From: Lumbricus rubellus
Taxonomy: Eukaryota > Annelida > Clitellata > Crassiclitellata > Lumbricidae
Assembly: GCA_945859605.1 (NCBI GenBank)
Contig: OX243811.1
Location: 67,330,395-67,394,394 of the forward strand
Direction of reading: 5' to 3'
Length of the DNA stretch: 64,000 bases
Positions 8,815 through 21,524 of the stretch are shown here, one piece after another. Within the stretch, counting starts at the first letter, position 1; each line of letters opens with the position of its first letter. The translations under genes and the position numbers were made by a program. The notes beneath the pieces are model-generated. The model was not told the DNA's origin, did no database searches, and saw only the letters and a list, made by a program, of their open reading frames with translations.

Positions 8815-11800
8815 TTAATTAATAATCTCGTTAATTTTAACCGTAATTTGTTGCAGTCGACCCTTGAGTCTTCTATTCTCAACAGCCAACATATCGTGTG
8901 TTCTCCTCTCGTATAGATCTGCAAATTGAGAGTAAAATAAATAATAAATATAATATATGTGATGACGACAACAATCATTTGAATGTGGAATTGAACCACA
9001 ATAAATTCAACTCAATTCAGTGTTATTGATTTCAAGAATTATCGATATCAATTATTAAGAAACATAAACAGTGGCTTAGGGTAGTGTGTCATATTTTACA
9101 CACTGCAAGTCACACAGTTTTCACGAGCAAGTAATAATCAGAAAAGTACGGAAAAATATGCGACTGGTGGACAAATATATTTGTCTCTGTATTTCGTCAT
9201 ATCCTGCTGCATTCCTGCATACATACAGTATAATAATAATAGTGAAGTGCTGACATAAGCTTGCAACTGACTGTGTCATAATGTCATAATATACTGTCAT
9301 TATTACAATAATTAAATAACAAAATTAATAATAATACGAAGAGTTCTTGATTACCGTCATTTCTCTTTTCGAGTAGCTTTTCCAGCTGTTCGATGACCTG
9401 CTCCTGCTTCCGGCAAGCCATCTCCAGTTCCCTCATCCTGGCGTCCTTGTCTCTCAGTTTCAGCTGAAGGTCGGAGTCTGACCTTGACCCTGGCTTTGAC
9501 CGATGACTAGCCTTCTTCACTTCATCAGGACCCTTCTGCAAATTATTTACTAGTTAACTCTCAGTAACTTTTGATAGAAATAGATGTCTACTTCAACATA
9601 ATAACCTCAAAATATACATGTACATTATACTTTAGTATTTTTAACTTACGTGTTTCAATTTTGTAAAGTATGACTATGTTCTTGCCTGTGAAATTCTTTA
9701 AAAATAAATCTCTCAAGATTCCAGTGTGTGGCAACAGTAATGTGACACTGACTACATAAGTGGGTCTAGGCCCTAGACTTTAAAATCTGCTGAATCTGTC
9801 TTCCTAAGTCAAAGTGTCACAAAAGTTTCGACGGTGAAAAGAATTGTAGATAGCCTAGATCATTAATGCTTCGTAAGGTATAGCAGGGTTTCAACCCATA
9901 GTTAGAAAGCCAGAAGAACTTGGACTTCTTGGAGTTTACACGGAGTCGGTTGGACCAAATCCAGGACCTCTGTTGTATGATGCACATTATCGTCCACAAG
10001 AAGATGGCCTCTACTTCGAATGAAGTTCGAAGGTATACACATTGGCTCTTATGACAATAAGTTGATAACTCACCTTACTGAGCTCCTCTCGCAGTTGGTC
10101 GATTCTTTCTCTGTAGTTGAGTATGTCGTTTGTCTGCTTTGAAAGCTTCTTCTTCAACATGTCTGCAGCGCCATTCAGTAACAGAAGAAAACAAATTCTT
10201 AACATCTCTCAATGAATAGGAATTAACTCGCAAACAAAGAGAAAAAATACTGCATGTCTCTTTCGCTGTCATTGTATCATTATTATTACAGTGGACGGTC
10301 ATTCGGCCAACTATAGTCGTAGCTTGCATGTCATCTTTTGAATATTCTACAGAGAGGACACGATAAGCTCCCTTGAGATTTTCTCTCGTCCAGCCTGACT
10401 CTTGTCATGTTCTGAATGTTTGTGTACACTGTAATCTTACAGTCAAGTATTGCATTGTAGCCTACTGTCATGTATTAGAATAATTAGACCATACTCAGTT
10501 ACGTATGTCATCGGTGAAAAAAAGAAAGTTGAGACATGATTTCGTCTAATTATTGTCAGTAACCCTTAAACATTGCAGCTGCATCTTAAATTTTTAGGAC
10601 AAATTCTAAATTTGAATATTAATTTTAATTGAATTAAAATGAGGTAGCCTAAATAGAATTCTAGTAACATGCCGTATTTTTCACCGAACTCCAGTCTTTC
10701 ATCGCTTTTGCTCAAACGCCTGTTGTTGTCATCATCATCGTTGTCGTTGCATCGTCGTTGTTTTGATTCAGTCGTATCTTGTCGTAGTTGTCGATTGGTT
10801 GTCTCCAGTTGTCTTAGTTGACCTCTGAGGTCAACGATTTCTGCCCACATCGACCGCAGCACATCGCTACCATACTTTCCCAGGTCAACAGCCGCAATGT
10901 ATTCATCCGCTCTCGCTCCAACAAGTCCCTCCCTGATTTGCAAACAACATTTTTGTCTTGCAGATCATAAAATATCACGACAAAATGATAAGCTTCAGAA
11001 ACCATACATGAATGTACTCCAACATTATAAAAAATGCATGCTTTATTCGTCTGGGGACCTTTATTTGGTTGCGATATTTTTATGTTTTGATGTTATCAAC
11101 GTAATCAATAATGACATAAGCCCACTTGTCACATTCTAATCTAAACAAATGTAATCTAATATAATAGTTGTGAAGCGCTTCTCACAATAGAGCAAGAAGC
11201 ACGCTCACCATGACAGACTCATGAAAAAGAGAAAGGTTTTCAAGCATCGAAAAGATGCAGGTGAATTTCCAACCAGAATCCAGCCACGAATTCCCCATGG
11301 AAGGTGATTCCACATTGAGGGACCCACAATAGCAAAGCCCGATTCAGAAATAGTTCAGTATCTCTCTGTCTCAGCTGCCATAGTTCAACTAATCAAAGGC
11401 ATGTCGGTTCCCCCGGTTTCCGTGTTGAGAGTGCCCATGATTAGGCATAGGACTACTCATTTCAAAGAGTGCTATATAAATCAGTAGATAATCTAATCTA
11501 AGGACATCTAGACTATTATAATTGTGTCGCTTTTATTATGTCCGAGATATACAATTATAAAATTATTGTTCAGTGATCGCTAAGAAATAAAAAAGCCATA
11601 ATCTATTTGAATAGCCAGTGCGAAACAAGAAGTCAAGCTTCGGTGGATCATAATAATCATGTAAGTTGAATGCAGCAGATGTACCTGAGTGCGATCTGCG
11701 TTGCAGCGTTTCCCTTGAGACCTCTCGCATCGAGAACAATGCATGGCTGGACGGGAAGAAGACGACCGCTTGATCCCTCGATGACAGGTCGGTCCCTAGA

Positions 11801-12328
11801 TGTCGCCAACTCGCCATAATTATTCTCATCAGACACCAACTGATGTAGAAACAGCAGCAACACATTTGCTTCACACGAGAGCTTAGCATGGCGTAGCATA
11901 AGCGTTACATGACTTAACATAATATAGCAAGCATAGCGTTATCAATGTGCTATATTCACATAATTATACGCATAATTATACATAGGCCTACATGCATGAC
12001 ATTGCATGTGTGCGAAAGTGCATGCGTAGGCCTATACATGCATAGTTGCATACATACATGTACGTAAATTCATGCATACATGATAGATAGATACCTACAT
12101 AGCCTACATAACTACACATACATTTATTAAAATGTAAAACATGTGGTAAGCACAAAGGTACATAAGATGGCGCAGATAAAAGACAGAGCTGCATAAGAAG
12201 CATCTACATAATATTATGTCTCAAATCATTCAGATGTCAATGCTGCTAAACTCACCGTCGCTGAATGTGGTCTGTAGTAGTCGTACAGTAAAGTCATTTT
12301 TTTCAGTTCGTCATCAGCATTTAGATAT
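8815..12328 (-). CDS. Coiled-coil protein, six 3' exons (5' end not found), possibly CCDC33-like
   Basis: Six exons join with GT/AG boundaries and matching phases. In transcript order they are 12328-12256, 11839-11685, 10932-10685, 10162-10074, 9535-9355 and 8918-8815 (stop TAA at 8815-8817). The joined product, over 280 residues, is mostly charged heptad-like helix: DLRGQLRQLETTNRQLRQ, LKKKLSKQ, RIDQLREELSK, MRELEMACRKQEQVIEQLEKLL, AVENRRLKGRLQQ. A short acidic run (DNDDDDNN) sits in exon 3. The first exon seen begins in mid-codon, so upstream exons exist. The C-terminal RQEQVIEQLEKLL-type heptads recall CCDC33, a cilium/sperm-associated coiled-coil protein, but coiled coils mislead and the name is tentative. 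The exon structure is much better supported than the identity. Confidence 0.75.
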
Positions 12329-12778
12329 CTAAAATCTCAATCCTTGATGATCAAAGTTTGTTTAGGACTATGTATCCAACAATAATAATAATAATAATGC
12401 AATCACTTCTTCAGCTAAACCAATCTAATTATTTATATTGCTGCACAGAACACCAGCCGTTGGTCAAATCACAAAAGAGACACACACAATCAAGAAAGAT
12501 GATCCATGGAAGAAGTCAAAGTTGTCGATATCCAATCAATAAATGAAACATCGATAGACTACCGTAAACGTCGCGAATTCAATTGCGACAAATCGATTGC
12601 TTCTTATAATATAGAAAATATCGAGTAGTATTATTGAGTAACTGAATCGAATTTCGTGAGAATTTCTCAAAGCACAGCGTCTCCTATATTATCATAGACA
12701 CAGTTGCTTGTCTATAATATTATTATTATACTCAACAGTATTTTCGTATGTGTAGTGTGTCATGTGCGGCGTTGTTTC

Positions 12779-12792
12779 GTTTGCCTAGCAAC
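12779..12792. promoter_or_regulatory. Candidate RFX X-box-like site
   Basis: TTTGCC-T-AGCAAC resembles the imperfect palindrome bound by RFX factors (GTNRCC, spacer, RGYAAC), with one mismatch in the left half. It lies about 450 bp upstream of the first recognised exon of the - strand coiled-coil gene. X-boxes mark ciliary gene promoters in animals. Distance and chance occurrence make this weak. Confidence 0.25.
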
Positions 12793-12799
12793 GAGATTC

Positions 12800-14800
12800 A
12801 TATGCGACACATCAAGTAGGTTACAGCTTGCGAAACGGTCACTCAAGAGTGGGTCAAAGTCCACCGTCGACTCGACACAAGTGTCTGCACGACGACACTT
12901 CATGGCTAGCAAGTATAGTGCTATGCGAGAGACAACGTGTCACTCGATCAAGTCTCGACTAAATATTTATCAACAAGAAATCTGAAATCAATCAGAATCA
13001 GGAATCTCGATTGCTATGCTTTACAACGGAACATGGGCCATGCATGGGACATGAGTCATGCATGGGACAGCACCTATAGTGACATGATCGGTGGCAATAA
13101 TATTGTTGGATTGGAATCTAATGTAATCTAATTTAATTAAATAGGCTAAATGCTGTTCATCCACAGTTTTTAAAATACACCTTCAACGTCCTTCATCCAT
13201 TATTTTTTTTGGCTTTATACTCATTGCCCTCATCTATAAACAAGTGTGTGCGTGCCAGTATAGAACTAAGTGAAGCGCATTTACCCAAGTGCGGCATTGC
13301 CAGTCCCAAGATCAGTGAATGGGGTTGTGACGCTAGACGTCGCTAGTCATCTTTCTAATGACATTAATTACGTCGATAAGCAACAACTAAGAAACTTCAC
13401 ACTTAACGTTATTCATCTCTATAATCACATTATTATAATCACATGATTATAATCACATTATTCTAATCACACTATTATAATCACACGATTATAATCACAA
13501 CTAGGAGGACTAGAACTGGGTTCGGTGAACTAACTTCTTTCTTTACTGGATCCACCACTGTCTTGGAACTCGCTTCCTGTTTCTCCGACACTCTCTTGTG
13601 TCTTTACCTTCTCTACTTTTCGTTCATCGTCGTTTATCGTATCTATTATCCGACTTCTTTAAAAATTAATTGCTTATTATCTGCCGTCGGCTACTTCTCT
13701 GTCTACCTGATTTGATCTGATTAGGCTACTGTTCGGTGTTTGTGTGACACCAGTTGATGCATTGTGCTTTAGAAGTTACATGACATTGTTTTAATCTGCT
13801 AATCAACCAATGGTTTACGCTTTCAACTTTGCAAAGCTGAAACTGTGCCAACAACATTCGTGCAAAACCTCCGACACAATAGGTTATCAAGCGCGTGACA
13901 ATGCAATGATCAATGAACTTTAAAGGTAACACTTAACAGGTGCGTTGCCAACATAATATAGGTGCTACATTTCAGGTGTGATGATGACAGGCCAACAGGT
14001 GAACGAACTCAGGTGAGCCGTGACTGCAATTACAGGTAAAAGGCCTGCGATTACAGGTAAAAGGCCTGCAATCGCAGGTAAAAGGCCTGCAATCATAGGT
14101 AAAAGGCCTGCAATTGCAGGTAAGGTATTACACCTGAGCTGCTTTCAAGCGCAGACAGGGCTCCGGCGGACAGGTAGAGAAGGCCTATGAAAAGCATTGT
14201 CAGGTAGAACATAATGGTCGGTGGATCAATTGAAAACACGCACCTGTCGATGTGAATTATCAATCCATAGCAAACCTTTCGTAGACTATGACATTGTGTA
14301 TGTGGATTATGCAATTGCGTGCTGTCCAATAATAAGCCTATGATTGTATATTGTGCTCACATAATTATTCAATGCAATAAACACACAGAGTTATTACAGA
14401 CCCATCACGCTTACATTTAAACCAAATGCTATGTTCACACAATAATTTAAAGGCCTGTAATATTTATTGTCTATGAAGTTACCATAATAGGCATATATAA
14501 TATTTATATTATATATAGGCATACATTATTTAATTTGTTGTCAGGCTGCTCAGCTACTGCTTGCACTTTTTGCAAAGCCAGTCCGAAGCCTGGATGAAAG
14601 TGTATAGTGCGACGCTAATGTTCTTTGTTTGTCACACATAGTGTCGTTAAACTGAACCTAAGGCCTACTCTGCTTTTTTTAATATTAAGGCCACATAAAT
14701 ATTATTAATTTATTATTATATACACGAGGTTGAGTTGCAATTATGCCAACGATAATTTCAGTCGACGGCAACATTCACTACTGCCTTTGTCGTCTTATTC
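12800..14800. other. Non-coding stretch with short AT-rich tandem repeats
   Basis: No gene is recognised. At about 13427-13500 a 13-14-bp unit (ATTATAATCACA) is repeated about six times. At 14030-14125 a 20-21-bp unit (AGGTAAAAGGCCTGCAAT) is repeated about five times. A short - strand open stretch beginning with ATG at 12905 (about 45 codons) has no splice-phase partner that I can find. Confidence 0.6.
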
Positions 14801-14804
14801 TTCT

Positions 14805-15652
14805 TTAGCGAATGCAGTTCGCATCAAGCCATGCCACCGCGGCGGGACCCTCGGCAAGATGTAGAGCCTGGAGTCCTCCCGGAAAACGAAGAAGGTGGCA
14901 CTCGTTCACAATGTGCGACATCGTCTGTCTTTCTCCACAGCAGCACAGTGGATCATCAGCCTGTCCCCATCTCACCAGATTCGCTGCGCAGCAGCCTTGA
15001 TCCGTGCGGAAGCGATTTAAAGTTTTCCACAGATGGCGAGGGAGATCACCACCCGGAGGCCAGACAGACGGCACGGCCACGAGCGAACGATTCACCACTT
15101 CCATAGTGGGCCATTCTTCGCACCAGGCCGGGATAGCTGTCAAACCCTCCTCCGGAGGATTTCTCCAGATAGGATGTCTAGATGGGAGACGTACTCCTGG
15201 GTGGAGCGCAATGTCCGCGTGTAGAGGAAGTCTTTCGTCATTTCGGATCTTGGTCAGCATCTTGGCGCAAACTTCAGCTCGACGGAGGTAGGGCGGAGGG
15301 ATGTTGCTGAGCACCGGCAACCAAGGGAGTGGAGCCGATCGGAGCGTACCCGACACCAGACGCATAGTCTCGTTTAGCCTGACGTCAACATATCCGGTGT
15401 GGGCCGAACGGGCCCAGACAGGAGCGCAGTATTCCGCAGCGGAGTAGCACAGGGCCAGTGCTGAGGTTCGCAAGGTCGTTGCTCTAGCACCCCATGTTGA
15501 GCCAGCAAGTTTGCTGAGGAGATTGTTCCTTGCGCCAACCTTCGCAGCGGTCCTTCTTAGGTGCTCGTGGAATGTTAGCGACCTATCCAAGGTCACGCCC
15601 AGATAAATCGGATTAGGGTCATGTCGGAGGCGCTTATTAAGCTGTCGTTAAA
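14805..15652 (-). mobile_element. 5'-truncated Jockey-like LINE, reverse transcriptase C-terminal region
   Basis: The - strand encodes the end of a non-LTR retrotransposon polyprotein: LGVTLDRSLTFHEHL, AALALCYSAAEYCAPVW-type thumb motifs and PLPWLPVLSNIPPP. The cysteine-rich C-terminus has WKTLNRFRTDQGCCAANLVRWG and CCCGERQTMSHIVNEC. The frame stays open from about 15652 to the stop at 14805 with no lesion, so the copy is fairly young. The 5' part (endonuclease and catalytic RT) is absent, as usual for truncated LINE insertions. A related tail on the + strand is at 32367. Confidence 0.88.
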
Positions 15653-15655
15653 CTC

Positions 15656-16140
15656 TGGATCCATTATGCATTACTTTATAGCAGCATATTAAACTATAAA
15701 ATGTTATTAAACTATAAATTTTATTGAACTCGATTAAGAGCATTGACTACGAAACCAAGTGCAATTAAATAGACTGACATCTAGGGTATGAAAGGAGCAA
15801 CTATTTTGCATTAATACATGATTGTATATATATGCACAGAAATATATATGTACATATATATACCATATATGCAGATGCATATTGCATACATGTACATGTA
15901 TATTGTATAAGGATGTGAGAGTTATGTAGACATGGATGCATAGATAAGTTATAGGAAGAGATAGAACAATAGACATACGGACACACAGACGGAGTGGCAG
16001 AGAGAAAGAGTATGACAGAGGAGTGGCATAAGACAGTGGCATACTCACGTCAAGTATGTATACTACTTTGGATACTGAATTTAAACAAATTAGAATCGGA
16101 ATCAGCTGGTAAAGAGGTGGGGCAGTCGTGGAAAAGATGT
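15656..16140. other. Intergenic AT-rich sequence
   Basis: No gene or strong repeat is seen. A short ATATATGTACATATATAT-like TA/CA-rich patch lies around 15820-15910. Confidence 0.5.
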
Positions 16141-16149
16141 TCATCGGAT

Positions 16150-16563
16150 ATTGTTGTTGCGGTTGCTAGTACTGCTGCTCCTGGTGCTACTGCTACTGCT
16201 GCTACTGCTGCTATGCTACTGATGCTACTGCTACTACTGCTGCTGATGCTACTGATGCTACTGCTGCTACTGATGTTGCTGCTGCTATGCTACTACTGCT
16301 GCTGATGCTACTGATGCTACTGCTACTACTGCTGCTGATGCTACTGATGCTACTGCTGCTACTGATGTGGCTGCTGCTACTGCTACTACTGCGGCTGATG
16401 CTACTGATGCTACTGATGCTACTGCTGCTGCTGCTACTGCTGCAGTTACTGCTGCTGCTGCTGCTACTGCTGCTGATGCTGATGCTGATGCTGCTGCTGC
16501 TGATGTTGCTGCTACTGCTGCTGCTGATGCTACTGCTGCTGCTGATGCTGATGCTGCTGATGT
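16150..16563. repeat. Trinucleotide repeat (GCT/GAT/ACT)n
   Basis: About 410 bp of mixed TGCTAC, TGCTGA and GCTGCT triplets. They give open poly-Leu, poly-Ala and poly-Ser frames on both strands; these are repeat artefacts, not proteins. Confidence 0.95.
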
Positions 16564-16737
16564 AGTTTGTGCGATCGATATTATGCAACTGACGCAGCGA
16601 GAAAATCTCGTCTATATACATTGGATGGAATCTCCTCTCTTTCTCTTTAACTCTTTAACAGTCCCATCACGTTGGCCGACCAATTCTCGACTCTTGTATC
16701 AGACACAGTCGCTTCACACATCCCACTCTATACGTCT

Positions 16738-17140
16738 GCATTTCTTTCTGTCTGTCTGTCTATCTGTCTGTCTGTCTATCTGTCTGTCTGTCGTCTCCTT
16801 TCCTGTTCTCCATAATTATGTCTTTCTGTTTGTGTTTGAACGGTTGTCTCTTTCCGTATAAATTCTCTTGCATTCTCTTGCATTCATTTGACTTGCCTTT
16901 CAACCCCTTTTCCTTCCTTGCCCTCTCCTTGCCCTTCATTCCCAATCCCTGTTTATTAATGTTTGCATGCTGACTATTTGTTTTCTAGATCTCTGTCTCT
17001 TTGTCTCTCTGTGTCGATGTGCCTCTGTTTGTGTTTCTGTATCTCAGTATCTCAGTATCTTGGTATCTGTCTGTCTGTTTCTCTATCTGTCTGTTACTCC
17101 ATCTGTTTGTCTGTGTGTCTGTCTGCCCATCTGTATCTGT
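16738..17140. repeat. Degenerate (TCTG)n microsatellite
   Basis: TCTG/TCTA tetramers are dense at 16745-16795 and again at 16990-17140, separated by C/T-rich sequence. No coding signal. Confidence 0.85.
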
Positions 17141-17219
17141 CACTATTATTACCATAATATGTTTCGCAGAATATTACTTTCCTCTCCGCCACAGTCATCG
17201 TTTCTCTTTTCTTATTCAT

Positions 17220-18060
17220 GAGTAGACTCTTCTTCGTCGAGAGAAGCCACCTGGTGAGTTGAATAGGAAGCTCTCACCAGGCGACAAACAATCAGAGCGA
17301 CGACAATAATATACATATATACACATATATACATATATACATCATATATATGTAACATATATATATATATATATCATGGCATACTGTATCTACCTACACA
17401 TACATGCACATTATATTTACTGAAAGTCTGAAAGTTGGTCCGTATGTTTGTGTGCATTTCCGGATAACGGTGCTGAAACGGAACGCTTTTGATTAGCGTT
17501 ACGAAAAATGTTTGCGAAAACATTCTCATGCGAATAATAATTATGTACGTGAACGCAGCTGGTTTAAGCTCACAATTCACTTCAATCCTCAGATATTGAA
17601 TATATTAAATTTCGACAGAATTGTTTTCCCATCAAAATTTGAATGTGATGCATTGTGTGGGATGTTTATATCAACTGGCTTTCTCTAAAAACAATGTCCA
17701 AAGCATCGAAGTCTCTGTTGAAGGCTAAAGATTATGTTTGCACGTTTACATAGAAATTATGACTACAGATAGGCAACATGGGGTCATAATAGTTAAGTTT
17801 TTCGCCTGTTCTATTTCTCAATCTTTGTTGTTACGTTGGTTTGGTAGCATGCAACCGGTTTTATAATTATGCCGATTTTTGTTGTCTAGCAGAGTTCTTT
17901 GGAAACCAAAATCACTGCTTCATGTCATTTTTTCATTTTTTACTGAAGTTCTGAAATGCATGTCATCACTTTCCGCAGCAAACTAATTATCTGCTATAGA
18001 AATTGCGATATCATCACTACTTTCGCTTTTTCCAGTATTACAACCAGTGTAGCAGAGTTG
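17220..18060. other. Intergenic sequence
   Basis: Apart from a (TATA/CATA)n patch at about 17310-17375 I see no gene, RNA or mobile-element signal. Confidence 0.5.
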
Positions 18061-18069
18061 GCTGACATA

Positions 18070-18215
18070 CATACATGCAGATAGACAGACAGACAGACGG
18101 GCGGGCGGACGGACATACAGACTTGCATAAAGACAGGCAGCCAAACAGACTGATGCACAGACAGCAAAAGAGAAATACAGACAGACTGACAGACACAGAC
18201 ACACAGATAGACATA
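18070..18215. repeat. (ACAG)n microsatellite
   Basis: CAGA/ACAG tetramers with GGCGGGCGGACGG interruptions. This is the complement of the TCTG repeats elsewhere in the window. Confidence 0.85.
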
Positions 18216-18690
18216 CAATGTAATAGATGATGAGATAGAAGCAACACGTGGAATGAATAGCTTCCTAATTCATCGGCTAATCCAGTTTGTCAAGTGGCCA
18301 TGGCATTGCATCGGCCATGACAGCCAACCGTCGTCGTTATGTCAATGACGTTGCAGCAACAGTAGCAGCTGCAACGACGTCAGGAGCCGTATTCACGACG
18401 ATAGCTTAACCTATGCAATGACTAAACGTTACGATGCGACTAGACAGCTGCATGAGTCTTAGAGGTTGCGATGGTCGGTATTCACCAGACACACTAATGG
18501 ATCACCTAATAACTATTCATGGTTATAGTAAACGTGCATGCGCAAGAAACGCGATCGTCCGCGTATGGATATAGATAAAGATGTCATATTGTAAATACGG
18601 TTGCATTGCCCACGAAAAGATTTCACGGGCTGTGCGTTATATGCGATCTAAATGCATCCTGTCACACATTTATGCCATTTGTTTTTACTT

Positions 18691-18730
18691 CTTGAAGAGG
18701 CGCTATATAAGTTTTCGGAATGAATGAATG
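18691..18730 (+). repeat. Dispersed LINE-type 3' tail
   Basis: CTTGAAGAGGCGCTATATAA followed by GTTTTC and (GAAT)n. The same tail ends the CR1/L2-like LINE at 59740-60352, so this is a solo 3' end of that family. Confidence 0.6.
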
Positions 18731-18984
18731 AAAATCATAAATAATGGTCCCACAGCCAGCGGAATAAATCAATGTGCCTCACAAGCTCTTTCTGTTGTCT
18801 TAAAGACTTAAACTTAGTCGAAGTGGACGAATCTCAAATGTCCCGCCATGTTTTGACTTAATCTAACCAACTTACGATACCTTCAGAGACCGACCATCGC
18901 TATAGTTGTCATTTAGACGGCTAAGTGGTAGTCGTGCATACCGATCTATCCGTTAGTTGCCAACTAACCAGATCTAATCAGTGA

Positions 18985-19256
18985 CTAATACAATACAATG
19001 CAATGCAATGCAATACAAAACAATAAAATATAATACAATGCAATACAATGCAACTTAAATTTGACATTGCCCTCCTTACAAAGCTCAGAAGTGCACACAC
19101 GCCTCAACGGCGCAACTGCAATTGTATTGTAGAGCAATAATTATTGCGAGTGAATGGTTTGCTCAAGGTTCCTACACATCTACTGCATCGGACGGGGATC
19201 GAACCCGTACTCGCCGCGTTACAGGTCAACCGCTCTAACCACACGGCCACCGATCC
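18985..19256 (-). repeat. tRNA-derived SINE
   Basis: On the - strand, 19256-19184 folds like a tRNA. The acceptor stem GGATCGG pairs 6 of 7 with CCGATGC, the T arm ACGGG-TTCGATC-CCCGT is perfect, an A box (TGGCCGTGTGG) and a B box (GGTTCGATCCC) are present, and the anticodon stem is ruined. It is followed by a roughly 130-bp body and a TTGCATTG/TATTG tandem tail at 19060-18985. That order (tRNA head, body, simple tail) is a SINE. A functional tRNA is unlikely because the anticodon arm does not pair. Confidence 0.8.
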
Positions 19257-19599
19257 TCACAAAACTTACGACATCGTCATGACTACAGCCCCATAATAAT
19301 TATGCTGATGCTTCTGGTGGTCAAGCTGATTCAGAGGTCACTTCATGTCTGGACGATGAACCATTTGATTGACAAGTGGCTGGTGAAAGACTATGATCCC
19401 AGGCCACATTATACTGTACATTATACAATCATTGCTGACTACGTTACTCTGTGAGGGCTACGTGATGACGCAACTCAATCAAGTCTTGGCTTAACATGCT
19501 GAAGGAGATCATGGCTAATTGTAATAAACGGAGTTGATTAGTGCTGATTAAATACGAGACCGAACAGATGTTGGCAGGAAGACCAGTCAGTAAGTAAGA

Positions 19600-20110
19600 T
19601 GATTGGTGAGATGGGATGACTGAGTAACTGATTGAAAGAAAGATTTAGAAAGAAAGATAGAGAGAGACAGATGGATACAGAGAGAGATAGGAGATTGCCA
19701 GAGAGACACACACGGATACAGAGATATAGAAATATAGAGATAGATAGAGACAATGACAAAGAGCCAGAGAAAGGCAGAGAGAGAAAAAGAAAGAGACACC
19801 AGTAGCCTAAGTCTGTAAGGTGATAGGAGAGATGGAAAGACAGTTACTAAATTGACTGGCAGATACATTCAGCCAGATAGACAGGTGGCAAAGCAAGCAG
19901 ACAGACAGGTTTTGAAAGACACACACACATGCACACACACACACAAATAGGTAGACAAACAGTAAGACATATGCAAGGACTGATTTACTGAAATCCAGCC
20001 GGCATACAGACTGACAAACATACATACACACAGACGTACGTATACAGACATATAGACATACAGGCAGACATACAGAGACATCCATAGAAAGCACACACAG
20101 AAAGCCAATG
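19600..20110. repeat. (GATA/GAGA) and (ACAG/CATA)n degenerate microsatellites
   Basis: Purine-rich AGAGA/GATA tetramers at 19625-19800, then CAGA and CACA/CATACA tetramers to about 20100. No gene. Confidence 0.8.
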
Positions 20111-20274
20111 GCATTCACAATAATTCACATGTACACAATGTAGATCCCATTACGGCTACTCATGCACAGCAGCAAGTGTGTTTAGACTGAAGATGACAGA
20201 TCATCGCTGACTGACCTCTCTCTGTGGCTTCACGAGACGATGGCGTCAATAGAACCAATTAAACGGTTAATGGT

Positions 20275-20400
20275 CTGATGATGGTCTATGAATATGATGA
20301 TGGTTTATGGTGATGGTCTATGATGATGGTCTATGATGATGGTCTATGGTGGTCTATGGTGTATGGTGGTCTATAATAATGGTCTATGATGGCACAGCCA
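20275..20400. repeat. Short minisatellite, GATGATGGTCTATG unit
   Basis: GATGGTCTATGAT-type units of 10-15 bp repeated about nine times. Confidence 0.75.
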
Positions 20401-20569
20401 TGCAGTCTCATCAGATCCATGTCTGTGGCTGCTTTTCTGTCTCTGTAAATACCACTCGAAGCCACTCAACTCCGTCGATATAATTATATTCGTGGCTCTG
20501 CATCGTGGCCCTCTCTCAATCAGTTGCTATTCGTTTGATATGCTCTCTGAGTATCTTTGTATTTCCACT

Positions 20570-20940
20570 TTGCGCCCTTCTCTCTGTCTGTCTCTGTCTG
20601 TGTGTCTCTGTCTGTCTTTCTCTGTCTGTTTATCTGTCTCTGTCTGTTTTTCTGTCTATGTCTTTCTTTCTTTCTATCTGTCTTTCTTTGTGTCTTTCAG
20701 TCTCTCTCCATCTGTCCAGCTTTGCCTTCAGCTATGGTCGACTAAAATGAATTCTTCTTCCTTCGCGGATTCTTCAATAGCAGTGGATTATCCTAAAGCC
20801 TGGCTCCCAACCTCCCACTTTCCATATTCTCCTCTCTCTCCTTCCATGTCTCTGTGTAAGTGTCTCACTGTCTCTGTCTCTGTCTCAGTTTCTCTGTCTC
20901 TCTGTCTCTCTCAGTCAGTCGCCCTATAATCTCATCTCTC
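20570..20940. repeat. (TCTG)n / TCTC-rich microsatellite
   Basis: TCTGTCTC tetramers at 20578-20720 and 20825-20925 around a short unique segment. Open frames here are artefacts. Confidence 0.85.
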
Positions 20941-21129
20941 TGTCTCAACCCGTCTTTCACTTCATTTCGTTATATTTATTTTACCACTTTCTGTCCTATT
21001 TAAGCCTGTCTGTCAGTTTGTATAGACCTATATTAAACTATATGTCCGTCTCTCTGTCTCTCTCGTTTCTGTCGTGGACATATTTCATGCTATCAATCAC
21101 TTTCTTCTCCTTTTCCATATTATAAATAA

Positions 21130-21500
21130 TAATTCTCTAGTCGCTTCTGCTTCTCCATTCTGTCTTTCAATTCTCTTCCTCGTTCACCTTCTCCTACTCC
21201 TCGTTTTACTCCTTCTGCCTCTATCCTCCTCCTACTCCTCTTTCTTGACCCTGATTCATCCACGTTGCTTCTTTCCTTATTTCCTCCTCCTCTTCCTCCT
21301 CTTCCTCTTCGTCATGATTCCATTCTTCCGTCTTTCTCAAATTCTCGTCATTGCGTCGTTTCCTCGTCCTACGTCCCCTGACTCATCCCTCCACTGCCAT
21401 CCTCATTCTGCCATATTCTTCCCTCTCCCACTCTTCCCTCCATTCCCTCCTCCTCCTCCTCCTCCTTCCTCCACCTCCCCGCTTCCAATTCTCTCCGTCC
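21130..21500. repeat. Polypyrimidine (TCC/TTC)n tract
   Basis: Strongly C/T-rich on the + strand (CTCCTCCTCCTCCTCCTTCC near 21445). It lies just upstream of the proposed first coding exon at 21525 and may be part of its promoter or leader. Confidence 0.8.
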
Positions 21501-21524
21501 GACCGTCCTGTCGACACCGGCCGA

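Noticed and set aside
12770..12905. 45-codon - strand open stretch as first exon of the coiled-coil gene
   Set aside because: No donor with the phase needed by the exon at 12328 could be found, so linkage is not supported.
16211..16861. Poly-Ser, poly-Leu and poly-Ala open frames
   Set aside because: Translation of the GCT/GAT/ACT triplet repeat; no unique coding sequence attached.
19184..19256. Functional tRNA gene on the - strand
   Set aside because: Acceptor and T arms are good but the anticodon stem does not pair. A SINE body and tandem tail follow, so I call it a tRNA-derived SINE.
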